DNA from: JAWKJY01 sp041393535
GTDB lineage: Bacteria; Actinomycetota; Thermoleophilia; Gaiellales; Gaiellaceae
Length of the DNA stretch: 64,000 nt
NCBI GenBank assembly: GCA_041393535.1
Contig: JAWKJY010000003.1
Location: 124,001-188,000, forward strand
Direction of reading: 5' to 3'
In this document: in pieces, positions 16,124 to 24,628 of the stretch
Position numbering within the stretch: position 1 is the first letter of the stretch
Layout of the letters: each line of letters starts with the position of its first letter
Translations under genes and position numbers: made by a program
Notes under the pieces: model-generated
What the model saw: only the letters and a program-made list of their open reading frames with translations
What the model was told of the DNA's origin: nothing
Databases searched by the model: none

Positions 16124-16840
16124 ATGCCCGTCCGTGAGGGGCGCCGGCCGGACGAGCTCCGGCCACTCGAGATCGTCACCGGCTTCGTCGAGCAGGCGCA
16201 CGGGTCGGCGCTCATCTCGTTCGGCAAGACGCGCGTCCTGTGCACCGCGTCCGTCGAGGAGAGCGTCCCGCGCTGGATGTCCGGCCGCGGCCGGGGCTGG
16301 CTGACGGCGGAGTACGGGATGCTGCCCGCGTCGACCGGATCGCGCACCCAGCGCGAGGCCGCGACGGGGGGCCAGAAGGGCCGGACGGTCGAGATCCAGC
16401 GCCTGATCGGGCGCTCGCTGCGGGCGGCGCACGACCTGAACAAGCTGGGCGAGCGGACCGTGTGGCTCGACTGCGACGTCCTCCAGGCCGACGGCGGCAC
16501 GCGCACGGCGGCGATCTCCGGGGCGTGGGTGGCGCTCGCCCTCGCCCTGGCGCGCTTCGGCCTGCCCGCGCCGCTCGACCACGTCGCCGCGATCAGCGTC
16601 GGCATCGTCGGCGGCCGGCCGATGCTCGACCTCGACTACCGCGAGGACTCCCGGGCGGACGTCGACATGAACGTCGTCATGACGGGCGACGGGCGCCTCG
16701 TCGAGGTGCAGGCGACGGCGGAGGGCGAGCCGTTCAGCCGCGCGGAGCTCGACCAGCTGATCGACCTGGCCGCGAGCGGGATCGCGCGGATCGTCGAGGC
16801 CCAGCGCGACGCCGTGCGCGCGGCGCTCGAGCAGGCGTGA
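16124..16840 (+). CDS. rph: Ribonuclease PH
   Basis: This 238-residue phosphorolytic exonuclease trims tRNA 3' ends. It has the PH core: GSALISFGKTRVLCTASV, GRGWLTAEYGMLPAST, SRTQREAATGGQKGRTVEI and the phosphate-binding segment, then LQADGGTRTAAISGAW and DLDYREDSRADVDMNVVMT. GGGGAG about eight bases upstream supports ATG 16124. Its stop overlaps the GTG of rdgB (GTGA). murI-rph-rdgB is a common actinobacterial order. Confidence 0.92.
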   Translation: MPVREGRRPDELRPLEIVTGFVEQAHGSALISFGKTRVLCTASVEESVPRWMSGRGRGWLTAEYGMLPASTGSRTQREAATGGQKGRTVEIQRLIGRSLRAAHDLNKLGERTVWLDCDVLQADGGTRTAAISGAWVALALALARFGLPAPLDHVAAISVGIVGGRPMLDLDYREDSRADVDMNVVMTGDGRLVEVQATAEGEPFSRAELDQLIDLAASGIARIVEAQRDAVRAALEQA

Positions 16841-17874
16841 GGGCGGCGCTCGCCTCGTCGAACGCGCACAAGGCGCGCGAGCTCGCGGCGCTCCTGCCCG
16901 GCTGGGCGATCGAGCCGCTCGACATGCGCGACGCGCCGGAGGAGACCGGGGCGACCTTCCTCGAGAACGCCCGGATCAAGGCGCTGCACGGCCGCCGGAT
17001 CGCGCCGGCGGACGCGTGGGCCTTCGGCGAGGACTCCGGGATCGAGGTCGACGCGCTCGGCGGGGCGCCCGGGATCCGCTCCGCGCGCTTCGCCGGCGAG
17101 GGCGCGACGGACGAGGCGAACCTCGACCACCTGCTCGCAGCCCTCGCCGCCGTCCCCGAGGGCGCGCGCGGCGCCCGCTACGTCTGCGCTCTCGTCGCGA
17201 TCGGCCCCGACGGCGAGGAGCTCGCGGCGCGCGGTGAGCTCCTCGGCTCGGTCGTGCGCGAGCGGCGGGGCAGCGGCGGCTTCGGCTACGACCCGATCTT
17301 CGTCCCGACCGGCGAGACGCGCACCGTGGGCGAGCTGGGCGACGCCTGGAAGGGCGAGCGCAGCCACCGGGCCGCCGCCGCGCGGGCGCTGCGCGACGCG
17401 CTCACCGCGCGTGTGCGACCGGCTGGACGCCAGGCGGGGTCTGGTACCGTCACGGCCATGGATCCCGCAGCCGCCCTCGCCGACCTCAAGGAGGTCTCCG
17501 GCCAGGTCGAGCAGGCGATCATGCTCGGGCACGACGGCGCCGTCCTCGCCTCGACGATGGGTGACGCCGACCGGGCCCAGGGCGTCGCCCGGCTCGTCCG
17601 CGACCTGCTCGCCGAGGCCCAGGCGGCCCCCGGCAGCGGGCGGGAGCCGCTCGTCCAGCTGCAGGTGGCGCTTCCCGACGGGTGCGTCTTCGTCGCGCAG
17701 GACGAGCACCGGATCGCGGCGGCCGTGACGGTGCCGTTCCCGACGCCAGGCCTCGTGTTCTACGACCTGAAGAACGCGCTGCGCCAGGTGGCCGGCGAGG
17801 CCGCCGCGCCGTCGCCGCGGCCGTGGGAGGGCGAGGCGCCGACGAGCCAGGAGGGATCCGATGGGCAAGGGTAA
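16837..17874 (+). CDS. rdgB: XTP/dITP pyrophosphatase, in-frame with the downstream roadblock protein
   Basis: Residues 1-195 form a complete Ham1/RdgB pyrophosphatase, which removes non-canonical purine nucleotides: ALASSNAHKARELAALL, GEDSGIEVDALGGAPGIRSARF, GSGGFGYDPIF and GERSHRAAA. No stop follows. The frame runs on for another 150 residues through the next gene, giving a 345-residue fusion ending at 17874. Either the stop was lost, or a true RdgB-roadblock fusion exists with an internal promoter for the second half. The GTG start overlaps the rph stop. Confidence 0.85.
   Translation: MRAALASSNAHKARELAALLPGWAIEPLDMRDAPEETGATFLENARIKALHGRRIAPADAWAFGEDSGIEVDALGGAPGIRSARFAGEGATDEANLDHLLAALAAVPEGARGARYVCALVAIGPDGEELAARGELLGSVVRERRGSGGFGYDPIFVPTGETRTVGELGDAWKGERSHRAAAARALRDALTARVRPAGRQAGSGTVTAMDPAAALADLKEVSGQVEQAIMLGHDGAVLASTMGDADRAQGVARLVRDLLAEAQAAPGSGREPLVQLQVALPDGCVFVAQDEHRIAAAVTVPFPTPGLVFYDLKNALRQVAGEAAAPSPRPWEGEAPTSQEGSDGQG
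17458..17874 (+). CDS. Roadblock/LC7-domain protein
   Basis: This 138-residue protein (MDPAAALADLKEVSGQVEQ...) has the alpha/beta roadblock fold seen in bacterial regulators of small GTPases: a strand AIMLGHDGAVLAST, a long central helix, then strands LVQLQVALPDGCVFVAQDE and RIAAAVTVPF. TACCGT (17445-17450) lies seven bases before its ATG, so it can be made independently of the upstream rdgB frame. Its 3' end overlaps the next small gene by 14 bases. The partner GTPase is not in the window. Confidence 0.68.
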   Translation: MDPAAALADLKEVSGQVEQAIMLGHDGAVLASTMGDADRAQGVARLVRDLLAEAQAAPGSGREPLVQLQVALPDGCVFVAQDEHRIAAAVTVPFPTPGLVFYDLKNALRQVAGEAAAPSPRPWEGEAPTSQEGSDGQG

Positions 17875-18064
17875 GGTCGCGCTCGCGCTCGTCGCAGCCG
17901 CGGGCGTGGCGGTCGTCTGGAAGCGCCGGCAGCAGGGGCGCGAGCGGGTCGACCTCTACTACGAGGACGGCTCGATGGTCTCGCTCGACGCGACCTCCGC
18001 CGAGTCGCAGCGCATCCTCCCGCTCGCAGCCGACGCGATCCGCGCCGCGCGCGGCGCCGCCTGA
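17861..18064 (+). CDS. Small membrane-anchored protein of unknown function
   Basis: This 67-residue protein has one N-terminal hydrophobic segment (KVALALVAAAGVAVVW), a basic stop-transfer stretch KRRQQGRE, then an acidic soluble tail (VDLYYEDGSMVSLDATS). It overlaps the roadblock gene and ends six bases before pyrE, so it belongs to the same transcript. GGAGG lies just upstream of the ATG. Confidence 0.65.
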   Translation: MGKGKVALALVAAAGVAVVWKRRQQGRERVDLYYEDGSMVSLDATSAESQRILPLAADAIRAARGAA

Positions 18065-18069
18065 CGCCG

Positions 18070-18600
18070 GTGGAGCGCGCCGAGCTCGCTCGCCTCCTGC
18101 GCGAGCACGCCTACCTGGAGGGGGACTTCCTCCTGCGCTCCGGGCGGCGCTCGAGCTTCTACCTCGACAAGTACCGCTTCGAGACGCGCCCGGAGCTGCT
18201 CGGCCCGCTCGGCGAGGGCATCGCCGCGCTCGTGCGCGAGACAGCGCCCGACGCGGAGCTGCTCGCCGGGCCCGAGCTGGGCGCGGTCGCGCTGGCCGCG
18301 GCCGCCTCGCTCTCGTCCGGCCTGCCGTTCGTGATCGTGCGCAAGGCGCAGAAGGACTACGGGACCGCGAAGCGGCTCGAGGGCGTGTTCGAGGCGGGCC
18401 AGCGGGCCTGCATCGTCGAGGACGTCGTCACGAGCGGCGGCGCCGCGATCCAGGCGATCGAGGCGCTCCGGGAGGCGGGCCTCGTGTGCGAGCGGGCGAT
18501 CTGCGTCGTCGATCGCGAGGAGGGCGGCACGGAGGCCCTCGCCGCGCTCGGCGTGACGCTCGCGCCGCTCTTCCGCCTGCGCGAGATCCAGGCCGCCTGA
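18070..18600 (+). CDS. pyrE: Orotate phosphoribosyltransferase
   Basis: This 176-residue enzyme joins orotate to PRPP in pyrimidine synthesis. Evidence: the SGRRSSFYLDKY substrate loop, GPELGAVALAAA, VRKAQKDYGT with the catalytic lysine loop, and the PRPP motif CIVEDVVTSGGAAIQAI. It starts at GTG 18070 right after the small membrane gene. The next pyrimidine gene, pyrF, lies just past the HU gene. A hairpin follows the stop. Confidence 0.9.
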   Translation: MERAELARLLREHAYLEGDFLLRSGRRSSFYLDKYRFETRPELLGPLGEGIAALVRETAPDAELLAGPELGAVALAAAASLSSGLPFVIVRKAQKDYGTAKRLEGVFEAGQRACIVEDVVTSGGAAIQAIEALREAGLVCERAICVVDREEGGTEALAALGVTLAPLFRLREIQAA

Positions 18601-18601
18601 G

Positions 18602-18617
18602 GCCCCGCTGGCGGGGC
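18602..18617 (+). terminator. Hairpin after pyrE
   Basis: GCCCCGC and GCGGGGC form a tight inverted repeat two bases after the pyrE stop and upstream of the HU promoter. There is no T tract. Confidence 0.45.
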
Positions 18618-18644
18618 AGGTCGACCGCCCGCAAACCCGCATCG

Positions 18645-18672
18645 TTACGCCATCCGATGGGGCTGGTAGGCT
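18645..18672 (+). promoter_or_regulatory. HU gene promoter
   Basis: TTACGC (18645-18650) and TAGGCT (18667-18672) are separated by 16 bases. The start codon is about 40 bases further on, after GAGAGGAG, so this is a normal led message, unlike most genes here. Confidence 0.5.
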
Positions 18673-18719
18673 GCCCCACCGATGCGCAAGCAGACGGTAT
18701 CCGCGAGAGGAGTGACCCT

Positions 18720-19019
18720 GTGACGAAGGCCGAGTTCATCGACGAGGTTGCGAGCAAGACCGGGCTGACGAAGGCTGCTGCCGGTGACGCCGTGAACGCC
18801 GTCCTGGCGGCGATCGAGGACGCGCTGGCGTCGGGCGAGGACGTGGCGTTCACCGGCTTCGGCAAGTTCTCCGTCCAGGCGCGGGCGGCCCGCACCGGCG
18901 TGAACCCGCGCACGGGCGAGAAGGTCAAGATCCCCGCCGCGAAGGTGCCGAAGTTCACCGCGGGCGCGCAGCTCAAGGAGAAGGTCAAGGCCGGCAAGAA
19001 GGCCGCGAAGAAGAAGTAG
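18720..19019 (+). CDS. hup: DNA-binding protein HU
   Basis: This 99-residue nucleoid protein bends DNA as a dimer. Residues 1-90 are classic HU (TKAEFIDEVASKTGLTKAAA at the N-terminus, GFGKFSVQARAARTGVNPRTGE at the arm). A short Lys/Ala tail (KAGKKAAKKK) hints at the longer basic tails of actinobacterial HU. The GTG start at 18720 is preceded by GAGAGGAG at good spacing. It has its own promoter and a strong terminator. Confidence 0.92.
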   Translation: MTKAEFIDEVASKTGLTKAAAGDAVNAVLAAIEDALASGEDVAFTGFGKFSVQARAARTGVNPRTGEKVKIPAAKVPKFTAGAQLKEKVKAGKKAAKKK

Positions 19020-19042
19020 CCCCACGGGGCGTCGGAGGTTCG

Positions 19043-19069
19043 CGCGAGGGCCGCATCGCGGCCCTCGCG
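19043..19069 (+). terminator. Strong terminator after HU
   Basis: CGCGAGGGCCGC-ATC-GCGGCCCTCGCG is a perfect 12-bp stem followed by TCGTCT, 24 bases past the stop. Confidence 0.75.
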
Positions 19070-19135
19070 TCGTCTCCGGCCCCGGGACGAACCGGCTCCC
19101 GGCGCGGCGCGGGGGCCACGGGAGGCCCCTGCACG

Positions 19136-20055
19136 GTGACTGAGACCCCGGCAAACGAGCGGTTCGGCGACCGACTGGCCGCGCTGGTCGAGCGGAAGCG
19201 CAGCCAGCTCGTCGTCGGCCTCGACCCGCGGCTCGACCTGCTGCCCGTGGAGCTCCGGGGCGACGCACACCTCGGCCCCGCGACCGCGGCGCTCGCGTTC
19301 GAGCGATTCTCGCGCGCGGTGGTCGACGCGGTCGCCCCCTACGTCGTCGCTGTCAAGCCCCAGATCGCGTTCTTCGAGGCGCTCGGCCACCACGGGATCC
19401 GCGCGCTCGAGGAGGTCTGCGCCTACGCGCGCGCCGCCGACCTGCTGGTCATCCTGGACGCGAAGCGCGGCGACATCGGCTCGACCGCCCGCGCCTACGC
19501 GCAGGCCTACCTCGAGCCGCCGGACGGGCTGCCGCCGCTCGCCGACGCGCTCACGGTGAACCCGTACTTGGGCGGCGACTCGATCGAGCCGTTCCTCACC
19601 GCGTGCAGGCGGCACGGGACCGGGATCTTCTGCCTCGTGAAGACGTCGAACTCGGGCTCGGCCGACATCCAGGACGCGGCGCTCTCGGACGGTCGGCCCC
19701 TCTGGCACCACGTGGCCGAGCTCGTCGACCAGTGGGGCGAGGAGCTGACCGGCGAGCGGGGCCTCTCCTCGGTCGGCGCGGTCGTCGGCGCGACCTACCC
19801 GCGCGCGGTCGCGGAGGCCTGGCGGCTGCTCCCGCGCGCCGTCCTGCTGCTGCCCGGCGTCGGGGCCCAGGGGGCGTCGGCGGGCGACGTCGCCCGTGCC
19901 TTCACGAGCGGCCGGCGAGCGCGCCCGTGACGGCGTCGCGCCTGGTCATCTACGCCTACCGCTCCGAGGCGTCGCCCGAGGACGACTGGCGCGCGGCGAT
20001 CGGCCAGGCGGCCGCGCACCTGCGCCAGGAGGTCTGGTCGGCGAGCGGCTGGTAG
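19136..20055 (+). CDS. pyrF: Orotidine 5'-phosphate decarboxylase (frame-disrupted near 19912)
   Basis: This is a type 2 PyrF, which makes UMP. Family residues are LVVGLDPRLD, AVKPQIAFFEALG and the catalytic DAKRGDIGSTA, followed by TVNPYLGGDS and LLPGVGAQGA. After AFTSG the frame turns into GRRARP-stop at 19930. Skipping to the next frame restores the normal ending PASAPVTASRLVIYAYR, and the gene ends at 20055. GGCCGGCG where GGCCCGGCG is expected points to loss of one C. Restored length is about 306 residues. Confidence 0.88.
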
Positions 20056-20088
20056 GACTTCCGGCCCCCGCGCGGTACAAGTGGCTAG

Positions 20089-20493
20089 ATGGGGGCTCGC
20101 AGCTTCAGGTTCTGGATGGCGCGCGTGGTCGCGCCGATCGCGTTCTTCGCTGCCGCCGCGTTCCTCGTGCTCCTGATCCGGGACTCGTTCTCGGACGACG
20201 AGACGGACGGCGCGGTCGAGATCCAGGTCACCGACGGCAGCGGGGAGACGGTGGTGGTCACCACGACGTTCACCGTGACCGAGCGCGCCCCCGTCGAGGA
20301 GCCGCCCGAGTCCCAGCCCGAGACCGAGACCGCGCCGCCCCGGCAGATCCCGCGCTTCTACCGCGTGCGGGCGGGCGACACGCTCGAGTCGATCGCCACG
20401 CGGTTCGACGTGCCGGTCGCGACGCTCCGCGAGCTGAACCCGCGGGTCGACCCGGTCGCGCTGCAGCGCGGCGCCCGCATCAAGCTGCGCTGA
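20089..20493 (+). CDS. Membrane-anchored LysM protein
   Basis: This 134-residue protein has one transmembrane helix (residues ~10-28), a Pro/Glu/Thr-rich linker (APVEEPPESQPETETAPP) and a C-terminal LysM domain (FYRVRAGDTLESIATRFDVP to GARIKLR). LysM binds N-acetylglucosamine polymers, so it probably tethers the membrane to peptidoglycan. The small size and lack of a catalytic domain suggest a structural or regulatory role. Confidence 0.78.
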   Translation: MGARSFRFWMARVVAPIAFFAAAAFLVLLIRDSFSDDETDGAVEIQVTDGSGETVVVTTTFTVTERAPVEEPPESQPETETAPPRQIPRFYRVRAGDTLESIATRFDVPVATLRELNPRVDPVALQRGARIKLR

Positions 20494-21132
20494 GCGACCC
20501 GCTCGCCCGGGCCCGGGCACCCTGGACGACGTCGGGCGCGCCCGCGCCCCGCGCGTGCCACCTGGCCCTGCCCGGCGTACACCCGCCTTGCCGAGCCCTA
20601 CCCGGCTGGGCGCGGCCCGCTCTGTCCCGGTCGGCGTCGCCAGGCCATGCTCGCTTCGTCTCGGGCGGCTCTGCCCGCCCGGCGTGGCCTGCCTGGCCAG
20701 CCCTTGGCGGCTCGGCCTGGCTCGCTCGGGCGCGCCGACTCGGTCCTGCACGATCCGGCCCGTCGAGCATGGGCCGCCGACCCTGCCTGCCGGCTTCGGC
20801 CTCGCCACTGCCCGCACGTTCGTGCCCGGCCGGCGCGTGGCCATTCCATGCCGCCGCCGGCCCCGTCGGGAACGGCCATGGCCCTCTCGGACACGTCCCG
20901 TCGGGCCACGTCCCCACGGCGCCCACCCAGGGTGGGGGAACCACGTGCCACCTGCGGTCAGCGTATCGCCGAAACGCGCGCAGGAGCGTCACGCGAGCGT
21001 GCCGATTGCGTGCCGATCGCTCCCGGGGCTCGCGGGTCGGCCGTGGAATGGGCGCGACCGGACGGGTCGTGCGCGCCCACGCGCTTCGGGCGACGCGCGT
21101 GGCTGCAGACGCCCGCGCCTGGCGGGAGCGAC
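20494..21132. other. 640-bp gene-free stretch
   Basis: The long open frames across this region give Arg/Pro/Ala-rich translations without codon-position bias or any family motif. I looked for tmRNA, RNase P and SRP RNA signatures and saw none. The + strand is rich in TGCC/GGCC words. The stretch could be non-coding RNA, a decayed gene or badly assembled sequence. Confidence 0.5.
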
Positions 21133-21145
21133 TAGGCTGGCGCCC

Positions 21146-22581
21146 ATGACTGTCGGCGAGCCGCTCTTCCCGCCGCTCCTCGACCCGCCCGCGCGGGAGG
21201 CGATCCGGATCGACGGGCGCGCGCTCACGTACGCGGAGCTGCGCGTGGCGGCGGGCGGGGTCGCGGCCGCCGTGGCCGGCCTCGAGCGCGTGGCCGTCTG
21301 GGCCGTGTCGGAGCTCGAGACCGCGGTCGGCGTGATCGGCGCGATGCTCGCGGGCACGACGGTCGTGCCGATCAACCCGAAGGCGGGCGAGCTCGAGCTC
21401 GGCCACATCGTTCGCGACAGCGCGCCGGCGCTCGCCGCGCCCGGCGCCTCGCTCCCGGGCGCGCTCGCCGCCCTGCCACGGCTCGACGTCCGGACGGCCG
21501 GGTCGGCCCCGTCGGAGCTCGCGCCGGAGCCCGGGCCCGACGCGCCGGCGCTCATCCTCTACACCTCGGGCACGACCGGCCCGCCGAAGGGCGCCGTCCT
21601 GCCGCGCCGCGCGATCGCCTCAACCTCGACGCTCGCGCAGGTCCGGGGGTGGTCGGCCGCCGACGTTCTGGTGCACGGCCTCCCGCTCTTCCACGCGCAC
21701 GGCCTCGTCCTCGGGACGCTCGGCCCGATCCGCCTGGGAGGCTCGCTGGTCCACGTGGGCCGGTTCTCGCCGGAGGCCGTCGCGGCGGCGCTCGACGCCG
21801 GCGGGACGATGCTCTTCGGCGTGCCGACGATGCACGCGCGCCTCGCCTCCGCCGCGGAGGCCGACCCCGCGATCGCCCGGTCGCTGGGCGCGGCCCGCCT
21901 GCTCGTCTTCGGGCTCCGCCGCGCTCCGCGCGAGCACGAGCGCATCGCGCGTGACGGGACAAGCGCGTCGTCGAGCGCTACGGCCTGACCGAGACGCTGA
22001 TGAACTGCGCGATCCACGCGGACGGCGATCGCCGCCTCGGCACGGTCGGCCTCGGCGCTTCGGCGTCGAGGTGCGCCTGGTCGACGACGCTGGCGCGCCG
22101 CTCGACGTCCGGGACGACGAGACGATCGGCGAGGCAGGTGCGCGGGCCGAACGTCTTCCTCGGCCACCCAACCGTCCGACGCGACCGCCGAGGCCTTCGC
22201 CGACGGGTGGTTCAGGACGGGCGACCTGGCGACACGCTCGGCCGACGGCTTCATCCGCATCGTCGGGCGGCGCAGCGACCGACCTGATCAAGACGGGCGG
22301 CCAAGGTCAAGGGCGAGGTCGAGGCCGCGTTGCTCGAGCACTTCGCCGTCGCGGAGGCCGCGGTCACCGGGGCGCCCGACGACGACCTCGGCGAGCGGAT
22401 CGTCGCCTGGGTCGTCCTCGCCGAGGGCGCGTCGGTCGAGGCGCGGGAGCTCGAGGACCACGTCGCCCGGCTGCTGACGCCGCACAAGCGACCGCGCGTC
22501 GTCCACTTCCTCGCGGAGCTCCCGCGCAACGAGATGGGCAAGGTGCGCAAGAGGGCGCTCGGCGCCCCGCCAGCCGGCTGA
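21146..22581 (+). pseudogene. Acyl-CoA synthetase (AMP-binding), shattered by several indels between ~21920 and 22330
   Basis: The first 260 residues are a sound AMP-forming ligase: ALILYTSGTTGPPKGAVL is the P-loop-like motif and GLPLFHAHGLVLG and FGVPTMHARL follow. From about 21920 the sense jumps frame at least six times in 400 bases, although each piece is recognisable (VVERYGLTETLMNCA, GVEVRLVDDAGAPLD, TGDLA, DLIKTGG). The last 80 residues are clean and include the catalytic lysine context LPRNEMGKVRKRAL. TAGGCT lies seven bases before the ATG. It is most like malonyl-CoA or medium-chain synthetases. True pseudogene or low-quality sequence cannot be told apart here. Confidence 0.72.
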
Positions 22582-22632
22582 GCAGCACCGGCCGGCAGGG
22601 CAAGCGTGAGCCCGGTCCGGCCGCCGCCGGGC

Positions 22633-23145
22633 TCAGCCCGTCGACACGAAGACCATGATGATCTTGGCCGTCCCGTTCGTGCCGTCGGTCGTGAAGCGGG
22701 TCTTCCGCTTCTGGCCGTCGACCCGGTTGCGGAAGACGTAGCCGACCTCGCCCGTCTCGTCGACCTCGCGCTTCAGCGCGGATCCGTACTTCTGCTTCAG
22801 CGCCTTCAGGCCGCCGGCCTGGAGCATGCAGATCCCGAACGGCAGGCAGAACCTCCGGCCCGAGACCCCGATCAGGTCGACGCGGTTCCCGCTCGTGTTG
22901 ACGTAGACGTCGAGGAGGTTCTTCTTCGAGTACTGCAGGTAGCCGAACGCGTTCTGGTAGACGGGCTTGCCGAGCACGGCGAGCACCTTGGCCTTCTTCA
23001 TGCCGATCAGGACGGGAATCGTGGTGGGCCCGACCGCGGCCCCCCGGCCCGGCAGGATCGTGCCCTCGTCGTAGGTCTTGGCGAGCGCGGGGGCCGCCGC
23101 GACGAGGGCGGCGACGGTGACGGCGATGAGCAGCAAACGGCGCAT
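22633..23145 (-). CDS. Secreted protein of unknown function
   Basis: This 170-residue protein has a signal peptide (MRRLLLIAVTVAALVAAAPA, cleavage near ALAKT). The mature part is basic and beta-rich. It has two close cysteines in FCLPFGICML and repeats of the type IPVLIGMKKAKVLAVLGKPVYQN, recalling small lipoproteins that monitor the envelope. No family is recognised. A minus-strand TAGGAT sits six bases from the ATG, so it is leaderless. It is convergent with the acyl-CoA synthetase. Confidence 0.65.
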   Translation of the reverse strand: MRRLLLIAVTVAALVAAAPALAKTYDEGTILPGRGAAVGPTTIPVLIGMKKAKVLAVLGKPVYQNAFGYLQYSKKNLLDVYVNTSGNRVDLIGVSGRRFCLPFGICMLQAGGLKALKQKYGSALKREVDETGEVGYVFRNRVDGQKRKTRFTTDGTNGTAKIIMVFVSTG

Positions 23146-23154
23146 GGGGCCATC

Positions 23155-23413
23155 CTAGACCCGCGTTGGCCGCATCGCCCTCGGAATCTGGAAGCGGTGG
23201 GCGGAGTGCTGGCCGAGAAGCGCGCGACCCGGGTGTCCACGAGCCCGGCCGCCCGTCCCGCGGCGAGCACGTCGCGCTCGGCCGGGTCACGCGAGCCGCG
23301 CGGCTGGACGATCCAGAGCGCACCGGCGTCCGCGATCGCGGCGAGCGGCTCGGCGCCCGCCGCACGCCCTCGACGCCCGCGAGTCGACCGGCGCACCGCT
23401 CCTCCGCGCCCAT
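23155..23413 (-). pseudogene. Small conserved protein remnant (DUF3052-like), two frame breaks
   Basis: Joining three frames gives an ~86-residue protein. The ATG at 23413 starts MGAEERCAGRLAGVEG. The core GALWIVQPRGSRDPAERDVLAAG and AAGLVDTRVARFSA follows. The ending AHRFQIPRAMRPTRV stops at 23155. The core resembles the C-terminal half of small actinobacterial proteins of the DUF3052 type (ALWI..PKG, AAGLVDVKVASFS, then RFVIP). Breaks fall near 23360 and 23195. The family assignment is from memory and tentative. Confidence 0.38.
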
Positions 23414-23468
23414 CGCGGGACCGTACGCCGCGCGGGCGCCGTCGGGGCCCGTGCCTAGACTCGCAGGC

Positions 23469-24590
23469 GTGGCCGGCGCGACGCAGGCGGCGCTCTACGC
23501 GTCGATCGACGGGGAGCTCTCGTGGTCCGAGGCTGCGCTCCCGGAGCGCGAGCGGACGAAGCACGTCCATCGCCTGCACCCGTACCTGGGCAAGTTCGTG
23601 CCGCAGCTCGTCGAGGTCTTCCTCAACCGCCTCTTCCGACCGGGCCAGGGCGTCTACGACCCGTTCCTCGGCTCCGGGACGACGCTCGTGGAGGCGACCG
23701 CGTTCGGCTGCGCGGCCGTCGGCTGCGACGTCTCCGCCTTCAACTGCCTGCTCGCCCGCGTGAAGACCGGGAGGCACGAGCTCGGCGCCGTCGAGCTGGC
23801 GCTGCGCGGCGCGCTCGAGGCCGCCCGGCGGGACGGCCCGGGTACCGAGCAGGCCACGCCCTGGCTCGAGGAATGGCTGTCGCCGAGGGCGCTCGCCGAG
23901 CTGCTGGCCTTCCGTCGCGCGCTCGACCGGCTCGAGCCCGGCGCGCGCGAGATCGGCCACGTGATCCTGTCCCGCGCGGCTCGCTCCGCCCGCCTCGCGC
24001 CGCACTACGACCTCGACTCGCCGCGCGCGCCGGTGCGCGAGCCGTACTGGTGCCACAAGCATCGGCGCGAGTGCCGCCCGGTCGAGGAGGCGGACAAGTT
24101 CCTGCGCCGCTACACCGCAGACACGATGACGCGCCTGCGCGCCTTCGCCGAGCTCCGCGGCGAGCGCGCCGTCCGCGTGCTCCACGCCGACGCCCGCGAG
24201 GCGAAGCTGCCGCTCGCCGCCCACGGCGTGATCACGTCGCCGCCGTACCCGGGCCTGATCGACTACCACGAGCAGCACCGCTACGCGTACGAGCTGCTCG
24301 GCCTGGAGGATCGTCGGGCCGCGGAGATCGGCCCGGCTGTCGCGGGCCGCACGCGCGCCGCCCTCGCCGCCTACACCGACGCGATGGTCGCCGTCCTCGT
24401 GACGACGGCGCGCCAGCTCCCGGCGGGGGCGCCGATCGTCGTCGTCGTGAACGACTCGCGCGCCCTCTACCCGACGATCCTGGAACGGGCGGGGCTCGGG
24501 CTCGAGGAGCGCCTGACGCGCCACGTCAACCGGCGCACCGGCCGCCGGGCGGGGGAGTTCTTCGAGGACGTCCTCGTCTGCCGCACCTGA
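23469..24590 (+). CDS. Orphan DNA methyltransferase (N4-cytosine/N6-adenine type)
   Basis: This is a 373-residue S-adenosylmethionine-dependent DNA methylase. DPFLGSGTTLVEA near residue 60 is the cofactor motif (FxGxG), and TSPPYPGLIDY near residue 256 is the catalytic motif IV. A Cys/His cluster (YWCHKHRREC) sits between them. No restriction endonuclease, specificity subunit or helicase lies nearby, so it is likely an orphan that marks chromosomal sites. The leaderless GTG at 23469 follows TAGACT (23456-23461) by seven bases. Longer upstream starts are not supported. Confidence 0.8.
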   Translation: MAGATQAALYASIDGELSWSEAALPERERTKHVHRLHPYLGKFVPQLVEVFLNRLFRPGQGVYDPFLGSGTTLVEATAFGCAAVGCDVSAFNCLLARVKTGRHELGAVELALRGALEAARRDGPGTEQATPWLEEWLSPRALAELLAFRRALDRLEPGAREIGHVILSRAARSARLAPHYDLDSPRAPVREPYWCHKHRRECRPVEEADKFLRRYTADTMTRLRAFAELRGERAVRVLHADAREAKLPLAAHGVITSPPYPGLIDYHEQHRYAYELLGLEDRRAAEIGPAVAGRTRAALAAYTDAMVAVLVTTARQLPAGAPIVVVVNDSRALYPTILERAGLGLEERLTRHVNRRTGRRAGEFFEDVLVCRT

Positions 24591-24628
24591 CGGGCGGGGC
24601 GGGCGCGCCGGTCGTGTACGGTCCTCGC

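Noticed and set aside
20494..21132. RNase P, tmRNA or SRP RNA
   Set aside because: I looked for their conserved cores (for example GAGGAAAGTCCGG for RNase P) and did not find them on either strand.
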